A stretch of 64,000 nt of DNA, from assembly GCA_037893245.1 (NCBI GenBank), contig JBAIAA010000019.1, positions 868,001-932,000 on the forward strand. Reading direction: 5' to 3'. The notes beneath the pieces are model-generated. The model was not told the DNA's origin and ran no database searches. It saw only the letters and a program-made list of their open reading frames with translations. This document shows, one piece after another, positions 1 through 11,239 of this stretch. Source of the DNA: Crossaster papposus. Lineage: Eukaryota > Echinodermata > Asteroidea > Velatida > Solasteridae. Positions within the stretch are counted from its first letter, which is position 1; every line of letters begins with the position of its first letter. A program made the translations under genes and the position numbers.

Positions 1-437
1 AGCGTGAGCTATGCATCCTGAGTAATTGTGTACTTGGTAAGCAAACATAATATTCTTCCAGTAAAGTTTAGACTTTTAGGTTTTTATTTAAAAGCAGAAA
101 ATAATGTTGGTTTTGTTAGGTGTTTGAAAACCACAGGAAACAGGTATTTTAGGTGGCATTAACAGGATTAATTCAGTCTGCCTTGTGGGAATTATAATGT
201 TTCTAAAAATTAAAACTCTCCAGAACTAAAAAAAAACCTGTAAATGCAAATCTCATGTCAAATCAGCAACACATACGCAGTTGTAGCCGGGAAGGAGTTG
301 CTGATTCTTCTTTGTCTTTCAAACTCTTGTTTCTACGAACTGGTTGGAGCAGGTATAGCGAAGTAAAAAGAAAAAGGAAAGTGGTTTATGCTCCCAATAG
401 ACTGAACGAAACCGTGATCAAATAAGCCCAACTTATT

Positions 438-950
438 CCGACGGGAGTACAAATCGAAGATTGATATATTTAAAAACACGTACCAAACTACCAACAGTGC
501 CCTAGCGTTCGCGTTAGGCGTGCTGCTGGTACTGTCCGCGTTCAGTTCAGGTTAGCACCTAAGTACAGGCTCAAGGCACGTTGATCACTCGGGGATCAGG
601 GTTTAGGACGCCGCCTTGGTTCCTCCTTTGCACGGTTGCTCGGCCCGTCGGGCTACATGAATGGACAGGGAAGGAGGCGGTGGGCCAGGAGAACCGAGAG
701 CCCAAAAGAGCCCTAGTGGATCGGTCATGACTCATGAGCCCCTGGGCAATTTGCGTCTCAGCTGGAGTTGAGTTCATTGTAACTCCGGCCCCCGAATGCT
801 CGGTCAGAACACTCGTAACTTGTTGTTTTCTCCGACGGCAGTATAAATCGAAGGTGGATATATATTTGTGTGTAAACGTCCCAAAGTACAAACAGTACCC
901 TAGCGTTCGCGCTCGGGGCTTATAGGGCGCCGCCTTGATTCCTCATTTTG
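438..950. repeat. interleaved direct repeats
   Basis: Two pairs of imperfect direct repeats are visible. Positions 438-513 and 832-911 share a segment beginning CCGACGG and ending CCCTAGCGTTCGCG. Positions 601-630 and 918-950 share GCCGCCTTGRTTCCTC. The offsets differ (about 395 and 319 bases), so this is a rearranged tandem repeat. No function is evident. Confidence 0.55.
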
Positions 951-1611
951 GCAAATACTAACAAGGTTAACCTCGTACAATTTTATATTTTTCAGAAAAA
1001 TGAAATTGTGACAAATTATTACCGTAATGCAAGGTTAACCCCTTACAATGTTAATGTATTTTGAATTTTGAATTTGAATTAAAACGCAAGGTCCATATAG
1101 TTTCTAATCCCCCCCCCGGTTTTGTAGAATCCGTATTTTTTTCCAAATAAAATTAACTGGCACATGTATTATAGACATGTATCACACTAAGGTATAATTA
1201 TATGCCCTCATATGTTTTCCCCTATTTGTTTGGCAATGAAACCTATACAAAAATGAGCCTACCTACAGGATAAACAGGGAGACGAACCCTGACCCCTGAC
1301 CCCTGACCCCTGGATATATACTTTTGTTCTTCGATTTTGTCTGAAAAATGAAAATGCATGAAACTTTCAGATAAAATGCATACAAATGAGGGTTATGATG
1401 GGAGTCCGTGGGACTCACGGAGCAAATGAACGATGGGAGTAGGCCGTGAGCAGGCCGGGAGTCAGCCCGTAGTTTGTACTGCGGGACGTGGTCGGCGGGA
1501 GTAAGCGTCACTATTTTAGCGACCACTATAGGTCGGCGTTATTTTCTGTATTTTATATACTATATATGCTATATTCCTAAGGAAACTGCCGTAGTGGCGC
1601 CCGCTGTTCTA

Positions 1612-1766
1612 TTTACCCAACCCGTACAATTGTCGCCTTCGCCATTGACAAGTGTACAACAAATCTGAGACAATCGCACCGTTCGGCCCTATGGGCGGAA
1701 CGGCGTGAGTTGCCCACGCAGATTGGCATGGCTGCTGCTGTTTACCCAACCCGTACAATTGTCGCC
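1612..1766. repeat. direct repeat pair, 26 bp
   Basis: The segment TTTACCCAACCCGTACAATT followed by GTCGCC occurs at 1613-1638 and 1741-1766, each after a GCTGTT or TGCTGC motif. It looks like a repeat terminus present twice. Confidence 0.5.
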
Positions 1767-1838
1767 ATATCCAAGGGTCGGGGTTAGGGGTTTGTCGTGT
1801 TTGACTAGTTCTTCACGTTGGCGAACGTTATTTGTATA

Positions 1839-2570
1839 GCGCGCCCTCTTGTAAACGAAATATGTTGGGTTATTTTGTTCATTATTGTTTGACCATTATT
1901 TTTGATATTAAACGCACTTTACGGTCATAATGCAACCAATTATTGGATGGGGCTTTACTTCAATGCATTTGAATTCAATTTATTTCAATTTAATTTACGA
2001 TTTGTACGATTCTACGATTTTTCTCGATTTTAATCGAAATTAATCTGTATTACTCGTTATATCCAATCAGTGGACGAAATTTTAATTTTGCACTCGTACG
2101 TATTTTTCGAGTTATTCTGTCGCAAACAAGGGAATTTTGTTCAATTGTAGGACAGTATAATTGACAGATTGTTTCATGGCCAATCTGCCCAAACTTCGAA
2201 CTATGATATTTTTCGAAAAATATGTAGAAGTTTTCTTTAGGTGTTTTCCAGCAATATCGTTTTTAGACAGAACGGGAAAAAAAATAATGCTGTCAACCTG
2301 AAATGTTTTTCTTCGTGTTGAAATCGTCTGTTGCGCGCCCTCTCTTGAACGACAAATTTAGTTGGTTATAATTCTGGTTTCAGTGCTCGCGCTTGAAGCA
2401 CAACGCATACAATTTGTGTTCTTTACTTTCAAAATATGTTATACGATTTCTCTCGATCATATTTTGGTTTGTTTTACTAATTACATCCAATGCATCAGTC
2501 GACAACATTTGAATGTATCACTGAAGGTATTTCTCGAGCTATCCTTTCGCAAACAGATCGGATACTGGCA
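1839..2570. repeat. degenerate tandem repeat, two units
   Basis: A unit starting GCGCGCCCTCTTG at 1839 and ending near TCGAGTTATTCTGTCGCAAAC (about 2107-2127) recurs from 2333 (GCGCGCCCTCTCTTG) to about 2560 (CTCGAGCTATCCTTTCGCAAAC). The internal sequence is diverged but collinear, including a TTTCTCGAT-type motif. This is an old duplication. Confidence 0.5.
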
Positions 2571-3381
2571 TAACTCTAGTAGGCCGTGTTACGTCCCCGT
2601 TTTTCGTGTTGCCTGGTGGTACCTGACAGGGAACAGAATGAAAATCCACTTACACATAAATTGAACCACTGCGAATTCAAAAACCCACCTTGTCGGAGCA
2701 AGGGAATGGAACAAAGGTGTGAAATTAGGCCTCGAAAGACCCGTTTTTGGTCCTTAAATCGATGACGTCGAAACGGTCACAGTATGAATAGCCATTTCGA
2801 CAAAAAGAAATAAAAAGTGACAATGCATTTATTTAGGCTAATAATAGTAGCCCCCACCCCCACTTACATTTTACAAATTGATATACATATCGAAATCATT
2901 TTGGTAAAAACGGTGCATCTTAGAAAGAAATTTAAATATGTCCCCCATCCCATTATTTACGATCGATTTATAAAAGATGCGGCTTTCCATACAAAAGTGT
3001 GTCGATAGGTGGCGCACTATATGTAAACAAATGGCGGTCCCCCGTTTCGCATGCCGAGCATCAGCGTTGCCACTTCTTGAAAGATCTTTCAAGATCTTGA
3101 AAGATTGGCACCCACCTTGAAAGCTTGAAGAAAAAAATCTGAAAAAGCCACAAATCCTGAAAGATTTCCCAAAAGTGCAAAAATATTGAATTTCATGCAG
3201 AATTTTGATACATTTTTCAATAAATTGGACTTTTTAACGGTTATGTGATTTTTATGTATTATTTTAATTTTGCGATGGGAGGCTATTGTATAGTACCCAA
3301 CTTATCAGCTTTGCCGTACAACATGTACAAGTCCGTGCATAAAATGGCGCCAGTTTACTGTACGGCTTTATGTAGCAGCAT

Positions 3382-3405
3382 CACTGACCTCTATAGAGGT
3401 CAGTG
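3382..3405. repeat. perfect 24-bp palindrome
   Basis: CACTGACCTCTA followed at once by its reverse complement TAGAGGTCAGTG, with no spacer. The half-site AGGTCA in inverted orientation resembles a nuclear-receptor half-site, but a cruciform or transposon remnant is equally possible. Confidence 0.6.
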
Positions 3406-4675
3406 AGCAGCATATGTACATGTACATGTGTACATGCATAATGTGAATGTGCATGTACCGTACACGTACATGTAGATGTATTTTATTACGTTTACACTAG
3501 GTTGTATACTGATTTACATACGCTTGAAAGATCTTGACAGATTTCGGGTGCTGATCTTGAAAGAAATGAAAATAATGAGTGGTACGTCACACTGCAGAGC
3601 ATCACCATTCACAAGCTTTTGCCGATAGCGCAGCTTCAGAAACCGTATATTTGTGTGTGAAGAAGTAATTAACTAAGTACCTGGAGAGTTAAGACAAAAG
3701 ACTGTAAATAAAAGTGTAAATAACATGAAATTGGTCTATGCAAATCAATGCCACGACGCGACCAGCGCGGCGAAGGCGAATACCGTGAACCGATTTTGTA
3801 CTACTAGTCGAAGTTGTGTCGGAGTGTCGCATTTTTTTCCACACGGGAGTTGCCACGGTCTGCAGCGAAAATGACTTATTTGGAAAGTGAGGTCTGTATA
3901 GTATTATATTAACAAATCCAGATTTGTCGTATTTAGGCAACCTAGCTTTTTATTTTTTTGAATTTGAAATCGGTTTCCGATTTTGCAAGACGCCAGAGAA
4001 CACACGGCATCATCAACAACACAAATGCATCAGCACAGTTATTAGTATAATACTTCCCATAACCACAGAAGAATCCACCCAAAACTGTTAACTACCAAAG
4101 ATGGAAATGCCATTTTATTGCAAAGTATGGGGGAAGGCCGCTAGACAGAGGTGTTACTCCTTATAGTCTACTAGGGTGCCTTATGTTATAGTAGTAGCAC
4201 TATATTATCGTAATATTGTTTGCCATTTGTAATTTTTTTATTTATATTTTTAGTCAACAACTTAGTGGCTATCGTTAATATCTTTCTGGAATGGACGAAT
4301 AACAGTTTTTTTGTTTTTATGTATTTATTACAGCATATCTTCTGGATCATCAGATGGAAATTTCAATCTGGAATCGGAGTAGCTCTTCAGTGCAGTACTT
4401 GACTGTACTGACAGCACCAATATCATTTACTGGATGACATAGGAATCGACCCAATGTGAACAATTATATGTAGCTGTAAATAAACTGAATGTTCATTCGT
4501 GCGGGTCATTCATGTGAGGTTTTGTATAAGCTGTGGTACTGGTAAGTTTACTCCAACTGCTACGCAACATTATGATAGAATTGTTCACTTGAGGATAAAA
4601 TAATTAATGTTGGCACACATTCAGAGTGTAAAGAAAGATATTTGGCTCTCCGCTCTCCAGCTATAGGAAGAATAA

Positions 4676-4866
4676 TAGCCTTGGTCAAGGCGAGTTCGTC
4701 GTTATCCGTCCGTCGTTATCCGTCCAGAAATACACTGTGCGTGCGCCCCGCATATGCTGCTAGCTTGCGCCCCATGCAAAGATACAGCGCGAACAGCGAC
4801 CTCATACGGCCACTATTTATGCAAATCTACTGAGGCTATTTTTTCGCCTTGGATCATTGGGTTTTT
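4676..4866 (+). repeat. left terminal inverted repeat
   Basis: It pairs with 5981-6121. Matching blocks run from the outer TAGCCTTGGTCAAGGCG through GACCTCAYRCGGCCACTAT and TATGCAAA to the inner CGCCTTGGATCATTRGGTTT. The left arm contains an extra near-exact duplication of a TCGTTATCCGTCCG unit near 4698-4727, which makes it longer than the right arm. Confidence 0.75.
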
Positions 4867-5028
4867 GAAATCTTATGTTTTTCCTATATTTTGCGCCACA
4901 TTTGTGGCGCATGACCTCGTATGCGAATACAGATAAGTATAGGCGGGGCTAAGATGTGAAGTGTCCAATCACAACGCGGTTGAAACCCGACGTCATCAAA
5001 TTTGATGCAGCATGACATTTAAGACAAA

Positions 5029-5213
5029 ATGGCAGATATTCAGCGTCGTCTTTCGTCCGAAGATCTGTCGTGTTGTTTGAATTTTGCAGCGCAAATATTA
5101 TCCCTCGAAGATTTTAGACCCGAGCAGCGAAAGGCCATTAGAATCATTTCTTCGTGGTCTTTGTGAATTTGCCGACAGGTTATGGGAAATCCGTCATTTT
5201 TCAGGCAGCCTGA
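5029..5213 (+). pseudogene. RecQ-like helicase N-terminal fragment, frameshifted
   Basis: From ATG 5029 the frame reads MADIQRRLSSEDL and then LEDFRPEQRKAI, which resembles the Q-motif region of RecQ-family DNA helicases (a D-F-R-x-x-Q core). It hits a stop at 5164-5166. One frame over, 5147-5213 reads FVNLPTGYGKSVIFQ, a Walker A motif (motif I) of the same family at the expected spacing, ending in a stop at 5211-5213. A single frameshift near 5145 separates the two halves. Nothing of motifs Ia to VI follows, so the gene is a short broken remnant. A CCAAT-TGACGTC-like stretch lies 35-65 bases upstream. Assignment to the RecQ family rests on these two motifs only. Confidence 0.65.
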
Positions 5214-5980
5214 GCCCCATTTTGCTCGGAGCTCGCACGTACGGCCAGGTACTCAGCGTCAGTTTTCAGCGTGTTCGGTCAGTTTTTTATCGCCGCATAA
5301 TCGGCATTAACCCAGGCATGCTGGTCTGTGCGGTATCGCCACATTGTGGTCCAAGCATGGTCCAACGCTGTGGGGAGGGGGCATGTTTACGGCTGCAGAA
5401 CCAACCTTCAAAGTGATCGCAATATCGTAATTTAAACAGGGACAAGTGTCTTATATCCCCAATAACTCCTCAGATTATTTTCTTGGCAAAATTCAGCCGG
5501 CAAGGCATTTAATTATCAGAGTTCCGCGTTTTACCGAGCCACGGTTTTCAGATCAGCTGGATTAGATGTGTGCGACATAATGTAGGGCCGAGTTCGACAC
5601 GTTTCAATAGAGTCGCGGCCTTCTCCAGTCACCGCGGTTGAAAACTCAAAACTAAGCAGCTAAACACAACTAGTTTTGACCATAACAATGTCAACATTCA
5701 AGAAAATACCCAGCAAAACGAGCGAAAATAACTGCGACCCTCACCAATCAAGCAATTAAGACAGTTCAAATCTTCATGTGTAATTCCTACAAGCCTTCGT
5801 AAAAATCACTCAACTTTCTCCGATAAAATATGTCAACGATGGCGGTGTTCGTAAACACTTGCGAGCTAGCTATGACCTTTCACCGCTAGCTCAAATTATG
5901 CAGTTTTTACGCAACGATCGACCAATAAGAAAACGACTATAAAGGTCAGCTTAATCTATTAGCATAATGAGCACCGCCCC

Positions 5981-6121
5981 CAAAACCTAATGATCCAAGG
6001 CGTTCGAGTATCCTCAGTTAGTTTGCATATAATAGTGGCCGCGTGAGGTCGTAGTTTGAGCTCCGATTACCGCTGCGCTGTACGTATGGACGGGTAACGA
6101 TGATCGCCTTGACCAAGGCTA
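5981..6121 (-). repeat. right terminal inverted repeat
   Basis: Reverse-complement match to 4676-4866, with the same order of blocks and a few indels. It ends CCAAGGCTA immediately before the 9-bp target duplication. Confidence 0.75.
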
Positions 6122-6130
6122 GAAGAATAA

Positions 6131-6716
6131 AGGAAGAATAACATGCAATGGTAGCCATTTTGAAAAACTTGAAAATGCCTATTATATTTTTTCAAGGGAC
6201 AAATCTAAGATTGCCGTATACATTTATATTCTAAAGACATGTTTTGATTGTATCATTTTTACCATGTTTGTTTCACCAATCTGCCTGACTAAACAGCAAG
6301 ACTCCAGTTTATGTATGCCAGTAGGCAGTATAGTATAGTCCTGAATTGTTTTGGCATGCTGTATATTGTTGCTACTACCGACCACCTGTAAGAAGTACAA
6401 TTGCCAATAAAGTACCCCTTGTACAGCATAAATATCTACCGAAAAAGTGATTGATTTTTGTCAAACTGAAATAACCTAGCCTCTTTTACAGGCTTCATAA
6501 TTATGAAGATCATGACCAACTATAGGGTTCAATAAAGTGTTTAATGCAAACATAAGTTACATGAAGTTTTTTGGAAAAGCCAACTGTCATTTTTACATTC
6601 AGGATAGATTACTTCCATTTATAACTCGTGTTGGGCGCAATTCAGTCTTTCTGCGCGGCGCGAACTGCTAATCTGCGGGAGCCGCCCATTGCGTGCGCTG
6701 CTGTGATCATGGAGAG
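6131..6716. other. non-coding spacer
   Basis: No gene was recognised. The stretch is AT-rich up to about 6630, followed by a GC-rich patch (6640-6705, with GCGCGGCGCG) next to the end of the retrotransposon. Confidence 0.5.
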
Positions 6717-6873
6717 TTTCTTTCTACATACTTCCGTAAGAAAGCTAATTTCTTTTCAAATTCTACCTTATTAGAAAACATAATATAAGAAATATAATAT
6801 AAGAAATACTCAGACAAGAGTGTTTGACTTTGGTGAACAATTTGGCAGTGTGCACGCTGGTACACCTTGCTTT
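6717..6873 (-). repeat. split repeat B2 of the DIRS-order element
   Basis: It matches B1 (8651-8797) from TTTCTTTCTACATACTTCCG to GGTACACCTTGCTTT, with small indels including an extra ATATAAGAAAT unit. It marks the 3' end of the element on the minus strand. Confidence 0.8.
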
Positions 6874-7039
6874 TTGTTCGTTTATTGAATAATAACTGTA
6901 TACATTCGTTTATACATGTGTCATATGTTTACACTTCTAGGGCTCGTGCCCCCCAAAAGGTCGCTAAAATGCGACAATTTTATATATTGTGCATGTATTA
7001 TACAGGCGAGTCTTATTAATTAAGCTAATCAAAGCGAAC

Positions 7040-8150
7040 TCAAATATCGAGTGATTTGGAAGGTATAAGCTTAAGGAATGGGTCTGATTTGATGTAGGCG
7101 TTGCGGGATTTCTCCGTTTTCCATCTTCCATGTTGTGCAACTAGGAAAGGGGAAACGCATGCGTTACTCGCTGCCGTGGCACCACCCGACCTCAGACTAT
7201 GTAGGCCGCAGATTGAGACGTCGGGACTATCGGTTTGAGGGCTTCTAGGACGATCTCTCGTGTCCTGGTGTAGCTTAGCTTCTTTGATGTAGCAACGAGA
7301 CCAGTTTTTGTGGCCGTCAAAGTTCTAAGAACGGGTGACTCCGAGTTGGGAGGATCGCCTAAAGCGTCGAGGTAGCGGCGAGCTACTGTGACTGGGCACG
7401 TTGGTTTAAGAAATTTGGCTATGGTTACGTCATTTCCTTGACGAAACTGACCCGTTTTGCTTTTAACCAAGTGTATAATAAGCCGGTCTGCGGTGAAGGT
7501 GCAGTCTCTGCGTCTAATGTTATTAATGTCGTCGAATCTTAAAGATCCGGCGTAGCTTATAAAGCATACAAAGAGCAAACGGAGATCTGCCAGGGTCGCA
7601 TGAGCGTGCCCGTGTGTTGCCAACAGCTTCTTTAAAATGTCAGGTGTTATTGGCTCTTTCCGAACGGTTGGAGTTGCCGTCAGGCGTCTGTAGTCTTGAA
7701 GTGCATTTTTGACCATGGAGTTGTCCGTTGGTGAACTCAGGCCGGCCAAGTTATGAACCCACTTCACTGCTGCAGCGGTGGCGTCGCCAACTGTCTTTCC
7801 TCCGGAGGTGGTGGCGAGATGACACAGGTAAAGGGAACATTGATAAGGTTCAACCGGAAAACCCGTATTCCTCGTTTTGACTTTGCCCAGATAAGCCATC
7901 TTTTCCAAATTGCTCGATATTTACGAGTTGTGGACGTTGCCTTAGCGGATAAAAGCAGGCGAGGTAAAGTGTGACTTGCTAAAACTTTTACGCCAGGATC
8001 TGTTATACTGTTCTCCGCAGATGTCCATATTTCTGTTGAAAGGAAAATAGAACAATTAACAACTGCAAGGGATTTGCCTGGTGACAAATTAAAAGGCGGT
8101 CCCAAAAACAACCTGGCACACTCTTTGCCAAGAATTTGCATAACGTGCAC
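7040..8150 (-). pseudogene. tyrosine recombinase (YR) of DIRS-order retrotransposon
   Basis: Integrates the circular retrotransposon DNA by site-specific recombination. Reading begins near 8150. The N-terminal SAM-like region includes TSTTRKYRAIWKRWLIWAK. A frameshift near 7860 moves to the frame covering 7908-7192, which holds the catalytic core: box A arginine in GSLRFDDI, and VKSKTGQFRQG in the beta-hairpin region. A second shift near 7195 moves to a third frame that carries HSLRSGGATAASNA (the HxxR box), HGRWKTEK and the nucleophile tyrosine in SRNAYIK (codon 7096-7094), ending at a stop at 7042-7040. All catalytic residues are present, but in three frames, so the gene is broken. It lies between repeats A2 and B2 and is transcribed in the same direction as the other ORFs. 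Confidence 0.85.
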
Positions 8151-8512
8151 AAATGCATAATTAATTTCTTAACGACTCGGTTGTTGCATTAGAACGTTAT
8201 AAACTAGCATAAATGTTGCTCGACTAATAATAGTGCTCTGCGACTGGCAGAGAATGAAGTATAAAAAGTAAGTAACTGGAGAAAACATGTACAACGTTTA
8301 ATACAATGATATTCGGTGTCGACCGCCAGCCTGATGATGTATCGCCAGTGCTCAGTGGCCACGAAAAAACAAACCGGTGGAGGAAACGTGCATGTACGTC
8401 CCGGGCGGTCGGCGGAGGCGTACTCCCCCTTGAACCGAATATTCATTGAATATTTATACATGTATATATTTATTTATTGTTAATTATAAAGGGCGGGAAT
8501 GATTGGGAAGGG

Positions 8513-8649
8513 AAAGGCTGTATTGATGCGTGAACGAGAGTGCGCTATCGCTGTAAGCGCTCAGCTTATATGCTGGTGGTTACGTAACCACCAGGTATGC
8601 AAGTGTGGAGACACTTGCACCTGTCGTTCGAAAACGAAAAGAAATTTCA
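8513..8649 (-). repeat. split repeat A2 of the DIRS-order element
   Basis: About 137 bp, nearly identical to A1 (12932-13067): AAAGGCTG ... GAACGAGAGTGCGCTATC ... TGCTGGTGGTTACGTAACCA ... GAAATTTCA. It abuts B1 at position 8650. Confidence 0.85.
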
Positions 8650-8650
8650 C

Positions 8651-8797
8651 TTTCTTTCTACATACTTCCGTAAGAAAGCTAATTTCTTTTCTAATTCTAC
8701 CTTATTATAAAACATAATATAAGAAATATATTATAATACAAGAGTGTTTGACTTTGGTAAACAATTTGGCAGTGTGCACGCTGGTACACCTTGCTTT
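8651..8797 (-). repeat. split repeat B1 of the DIRS-order element
   Basis: About 147 bp matching B2. It directly follows A2 with one base between. This B1-A2 junction would template the circle junction in split-repeat YR retrotransposons. Confidence 0.85.
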
Positions 8798-8939
8798 GAG
8801 AGGCGCAAATGAAAGGGGAAGAGGTTTGTTTGTTTGTTTTTTGTTTGTTTTTGTTTTTTTAACTAGTAATGCCATAACTATATTAAACAATCTTTGCTTA
8901 AATCGGCGGAAGCTTAAATTCTCAATTTCTGAAGTATTA

Positions 8940-9045
8940 GGGGCTTCAAATCGCCCAACACTACAAAAGGGGCTTCAAATCGCCCAACAATACAAAAGGG
9001 GCTTCAAATCGCCCAACACTACAGAGGGGCTTCAAATCGCCCGCG
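8940..9045. repeat. tandem 29-bp repeat, four copies
   Basis: Units start GGGGCTTCAAATCGCCC at 8940, 8969, 8998 and 9026 (spacing 29, 29, 28). Each unit holds an inverted pair GGGC ... GCCC around TTCAAATC. It lies just beyond the RNase H ORF of the retrotransposon. Confidence 0.8.
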
Positions 9046-9273
9046 GATATCGAGGCTTTAATTTGCCTGGAAATCTATGCATCTTACCTACTTTAGGCAC
9101 TTGTGGCAATAGCCGAGACTGGACGAGCAAAAATCGTTATTAGATCTCCTTAGGGGTCGTTTATGGTCGATCCGCAGTGATAAAGACAAGAACGTAGGTG
9201 ATTGATTAAAAATACTGCTAATCTGTATTGGGGGAAGAGTGAACGAGATTTGTAGCAAGCGCCAATCTACAAT

Positions 9274-10037
9274 TTAAGTGTTGAAATGACAACTGTCTGG
9301 ACAAATGAAAGGCCAAAAAAATGCGGAGGGCCACTTGGGGATTACCAAGGTACCAGTGCCCTTCGACTTCTCAAGATACTTGATAGTGGGAACAATTAGG
9401 TTTACTGGGGGACACCAGTAGTTATTGTCATTCGACCACGGTTGACAGAAAGCGTCCATACCGTCAGTCCCACTACACCAAAATCTAGAATTGAACTTAT
9501 GCAATTTTCGGGTGGCTGGGGAAGCAAATCTATCGATCGTGTGGGGCCCCCATAATTTGTTGACAATGTCAAAACTGGACTGGTCAATTAACCAGTCATC
9601 ATAGTCAGAAAATGTACTGATACTGTCGGCTATGGAATTCATACTCCTTGGTACCCATTCATGACAAATTACGAAATCGTATTTCATCGACAGTTTAAAA
9701 ATGGACAGCGCTAAATCGTGCAAATCGGATGTCATGCTTCCATGTGCCATAATGCGTGGGACGTTTGAATTGTCTGTGAACCATCGGATTTTCTGATGGG
9801 ATAGTTCTTCGCGCAGGTTTAGGGCCATTCTGTATACGGCGGCTATCTCGCGCCATGTGGAGCTTCTATAGGCTCACTCGATGACCAAGTATCATATACC
9901 TTTAAGTCGGGATGTCCGACTACGTAGCCCCCGTAGCCAGTGTCGCTCGCGTCCGAGTAAATTGCAAGAGAGGGGGTGTGCTGATGTTTGATAGAAAACC
10001 CGTTTAGTGAATCAACGTTGGAATGCCAAAATTCCAA
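9274..10037 (-). pseudogene. RNase H and C-terminal domain of DIRS-order polyprotein
   Basis: The frame 10037-9843 reads SLAIYSDASDTGYGGYV, with the first catalytic Asp of RNase H in YSDAS. After a frameshift near 9835, 9828-9274 continues with IRWFTDNSNV (a second acidic residue), ICHEWVPRSMNSIADSIS (the fold end with its Asp) and then a conserved C-terminal block, IDRFASPATRKLHKFNSRFW ... WCPPVNLI ... KWPSAFFW, typical of DIRS and Ngaro polyproteins. It removes RNA from the RNA:DNA hybrid. It is the downstream part of the reverse-transcriptase gene, separated by a stop near 10038-10040 and by the frameshift. Confidence 0.8.
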
Positions 10038-10101
10038 TTATTGAATTACGCAAAATGGAATCGGCCCAGAGTCAAACCATGTGGATCTGGCTTCGATCGT
10101 T

Positions 10102-10870
10102 CTATACATGTTGCGAGTCATAAGTCTCGCCACGGGGCCGATGGCGATTGACATTAGCAATTATCTGACCGGTGATGCTGGCTAGAGACCTTACGTGAAT
10201 TGGGTTATCCCGAGATTGAGTGGACAGTACGAGGTCTATAGAATGCTTGAGCTTGTCTGCTTTCTTGAATGGCACGGAAAAATTCATTGAAATCGAGTCG
10301 ATGAAAATGCCCAGGAATAATATTTTAGTTGCGGGTTGCCAAGAACATTTGGTTTTAGAGAGAACAAAACCACTCTGGGTTAGTGCGTTTTTAACCACCT
10401 GCGCGTTACGTAATGCGGATTCCAAGTTGGGGGAAACAATTAAACCGTCGTCGATGTATGCGAACGAAAGAATGTCCTGTAACCGCCAGTGGTAAACGAG
10501 TGGCCTAGTCAGTTTTGTGGAAAGGTGGGAAGCCGATGATAATCCGAACGGTAGGACGCGAACAATGAAATAACGGGTTGAATTGTCTGCAAAGCGATAA
10601 GAGAATCCAAAGTATTTTTGGTGCGGGGGGGGGGAACATGTCGACGTGGTGGTAGACGGACTCTAAATCAAAACTCAAGTAATATTGATTGTACTCTAGC
10701 ACTTGCGAGATATGTTTCAAATCTTCGTACTTAAATTTGGTTTTATATACGAATTTGTTTGGGTGACGCAGGTCTAATACCAGCCTTAACTTATTCCCGT
10801 TTGCCACTGTTAAGGGGTTGCAACAATATGGGGGCGTGTCGATTTCAGCTATGCAACGTTTACGTAACAA
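10102..10870 (-). pseudogene. reverse transcriptase of DIRS-order polyprotein
   Basis: The frame 10870-10505 contains NPLTVANGNKLRLVLDLRHP (RT motifs 1-2) and YYLSFDLESVYHHVDM (motif A with Asp). A run of ten C residues on the minus strand (10634-10625) coincides with loss of frame. The second frame carries the catalytic YIDD in LSFAYIDDGLI (YIDD at 10458-10447) and continues as SALRNAQVVKNALTQSGFVL to 10102. A stop lies just upstream of LLRKRC, and remnants of the RT start (DPPPFYAPNN) are visible near 10945-10915. The active-site motif is intact but the reading frame is not. Confidence 0.85.
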
Positions 10871-11166
10871 TTATACGATAACCGATTAGACAAATTCCGT
10901 GTGTTCTACACTGGATCGATTGTTTGGGGCGTAAAATGGGGGCGGATCGAACATGAACGGTACCTTGTAACCCGACTCAATTACGTCAACAATAAAACCA
11001 CTTGCTTTCAAAACAGTTTTCCAGTATATCAATCTAGGTCTCAATTTACCTTGCACTCCTTCAGGGGGACTGTAATCGCCATTGCTGTGTTCCCAGTCCC
11101 TAGTCCCTAATCCCTAGGTGGTTTGGTTCCCTGCTGTCCTGATCGCTGAAGAGCTCGGAGAGAGGG

Positions 11167-11208
11167 GCAGAGTGATCTGACGTGGCCTCTAAGCGCGCAC
11201 TGGAAGCA
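11167..11208 (-). pseudogene. gag zinc knuckle, displaced
   Basis: The minus strand reads CFQCALRGHVRSLC, a CX2CX4HX4C zinc knuckle expected near the end of a retrotransposon Gag. It lies about 1.1 kb from the rest of gag, with a stop codon shortly upstream in its frame. This suggests gag was split by an insertion. Confidence 0.65.
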
Positions 11209-11239
11209 GATGCGGTTATCTGTGGCGTCTGTATGTAAC

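Larger units (their letters stand above)
1..4666. other. AT-rich non-coding region with degenerate repeats
   Basis: No convincing gene was recognised. Open frames here are short, low in complexity and do not resemble known domains. The stretch contains short direct repeats (listed separately), a C-tract near 1111-1118, a short run of TGACCCC units near 1290-1310, CTTGAAAGAT-rich sequence near 3075-3180 and again near 3525-3565, and a GTACAT-rich patch near 3412-3475. It is probably intergenic or intronic repeat-derived DNA. Confidence 0.6.
4676..6121. mobile_element. Mutator-like TIR element with 9-bp target duplication
   Basis: The element starts TAGCCTTGGTCAAGGCG at 4676 and ends with the reverse complement CGCCTTGACCAAGGCTA at 6121. 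It is flanked by an exact 9-bp duplication GAAGAATAA (4667-4675 and 6122-6130). Terminal inverted repeats are long, roughly 190 and 140 bases. Long TIRs with 9-bp duplications are typical of Mutator-like elements, so that class is inferred; no transposase is visible. The interior holds a RecQ-helicase-like fragment preceded by a CCAAT and TGACGTC-like module near 4966-4996. It may be an internally deleted copy of a larger element, or an element that captured a helicase fragment. Confidence 0.75.

Noticed and set aside
571..891. 106-codon minus-strand ORF
   Set aside because: Overlaps rearranged direct repeats, no domain and no start context.
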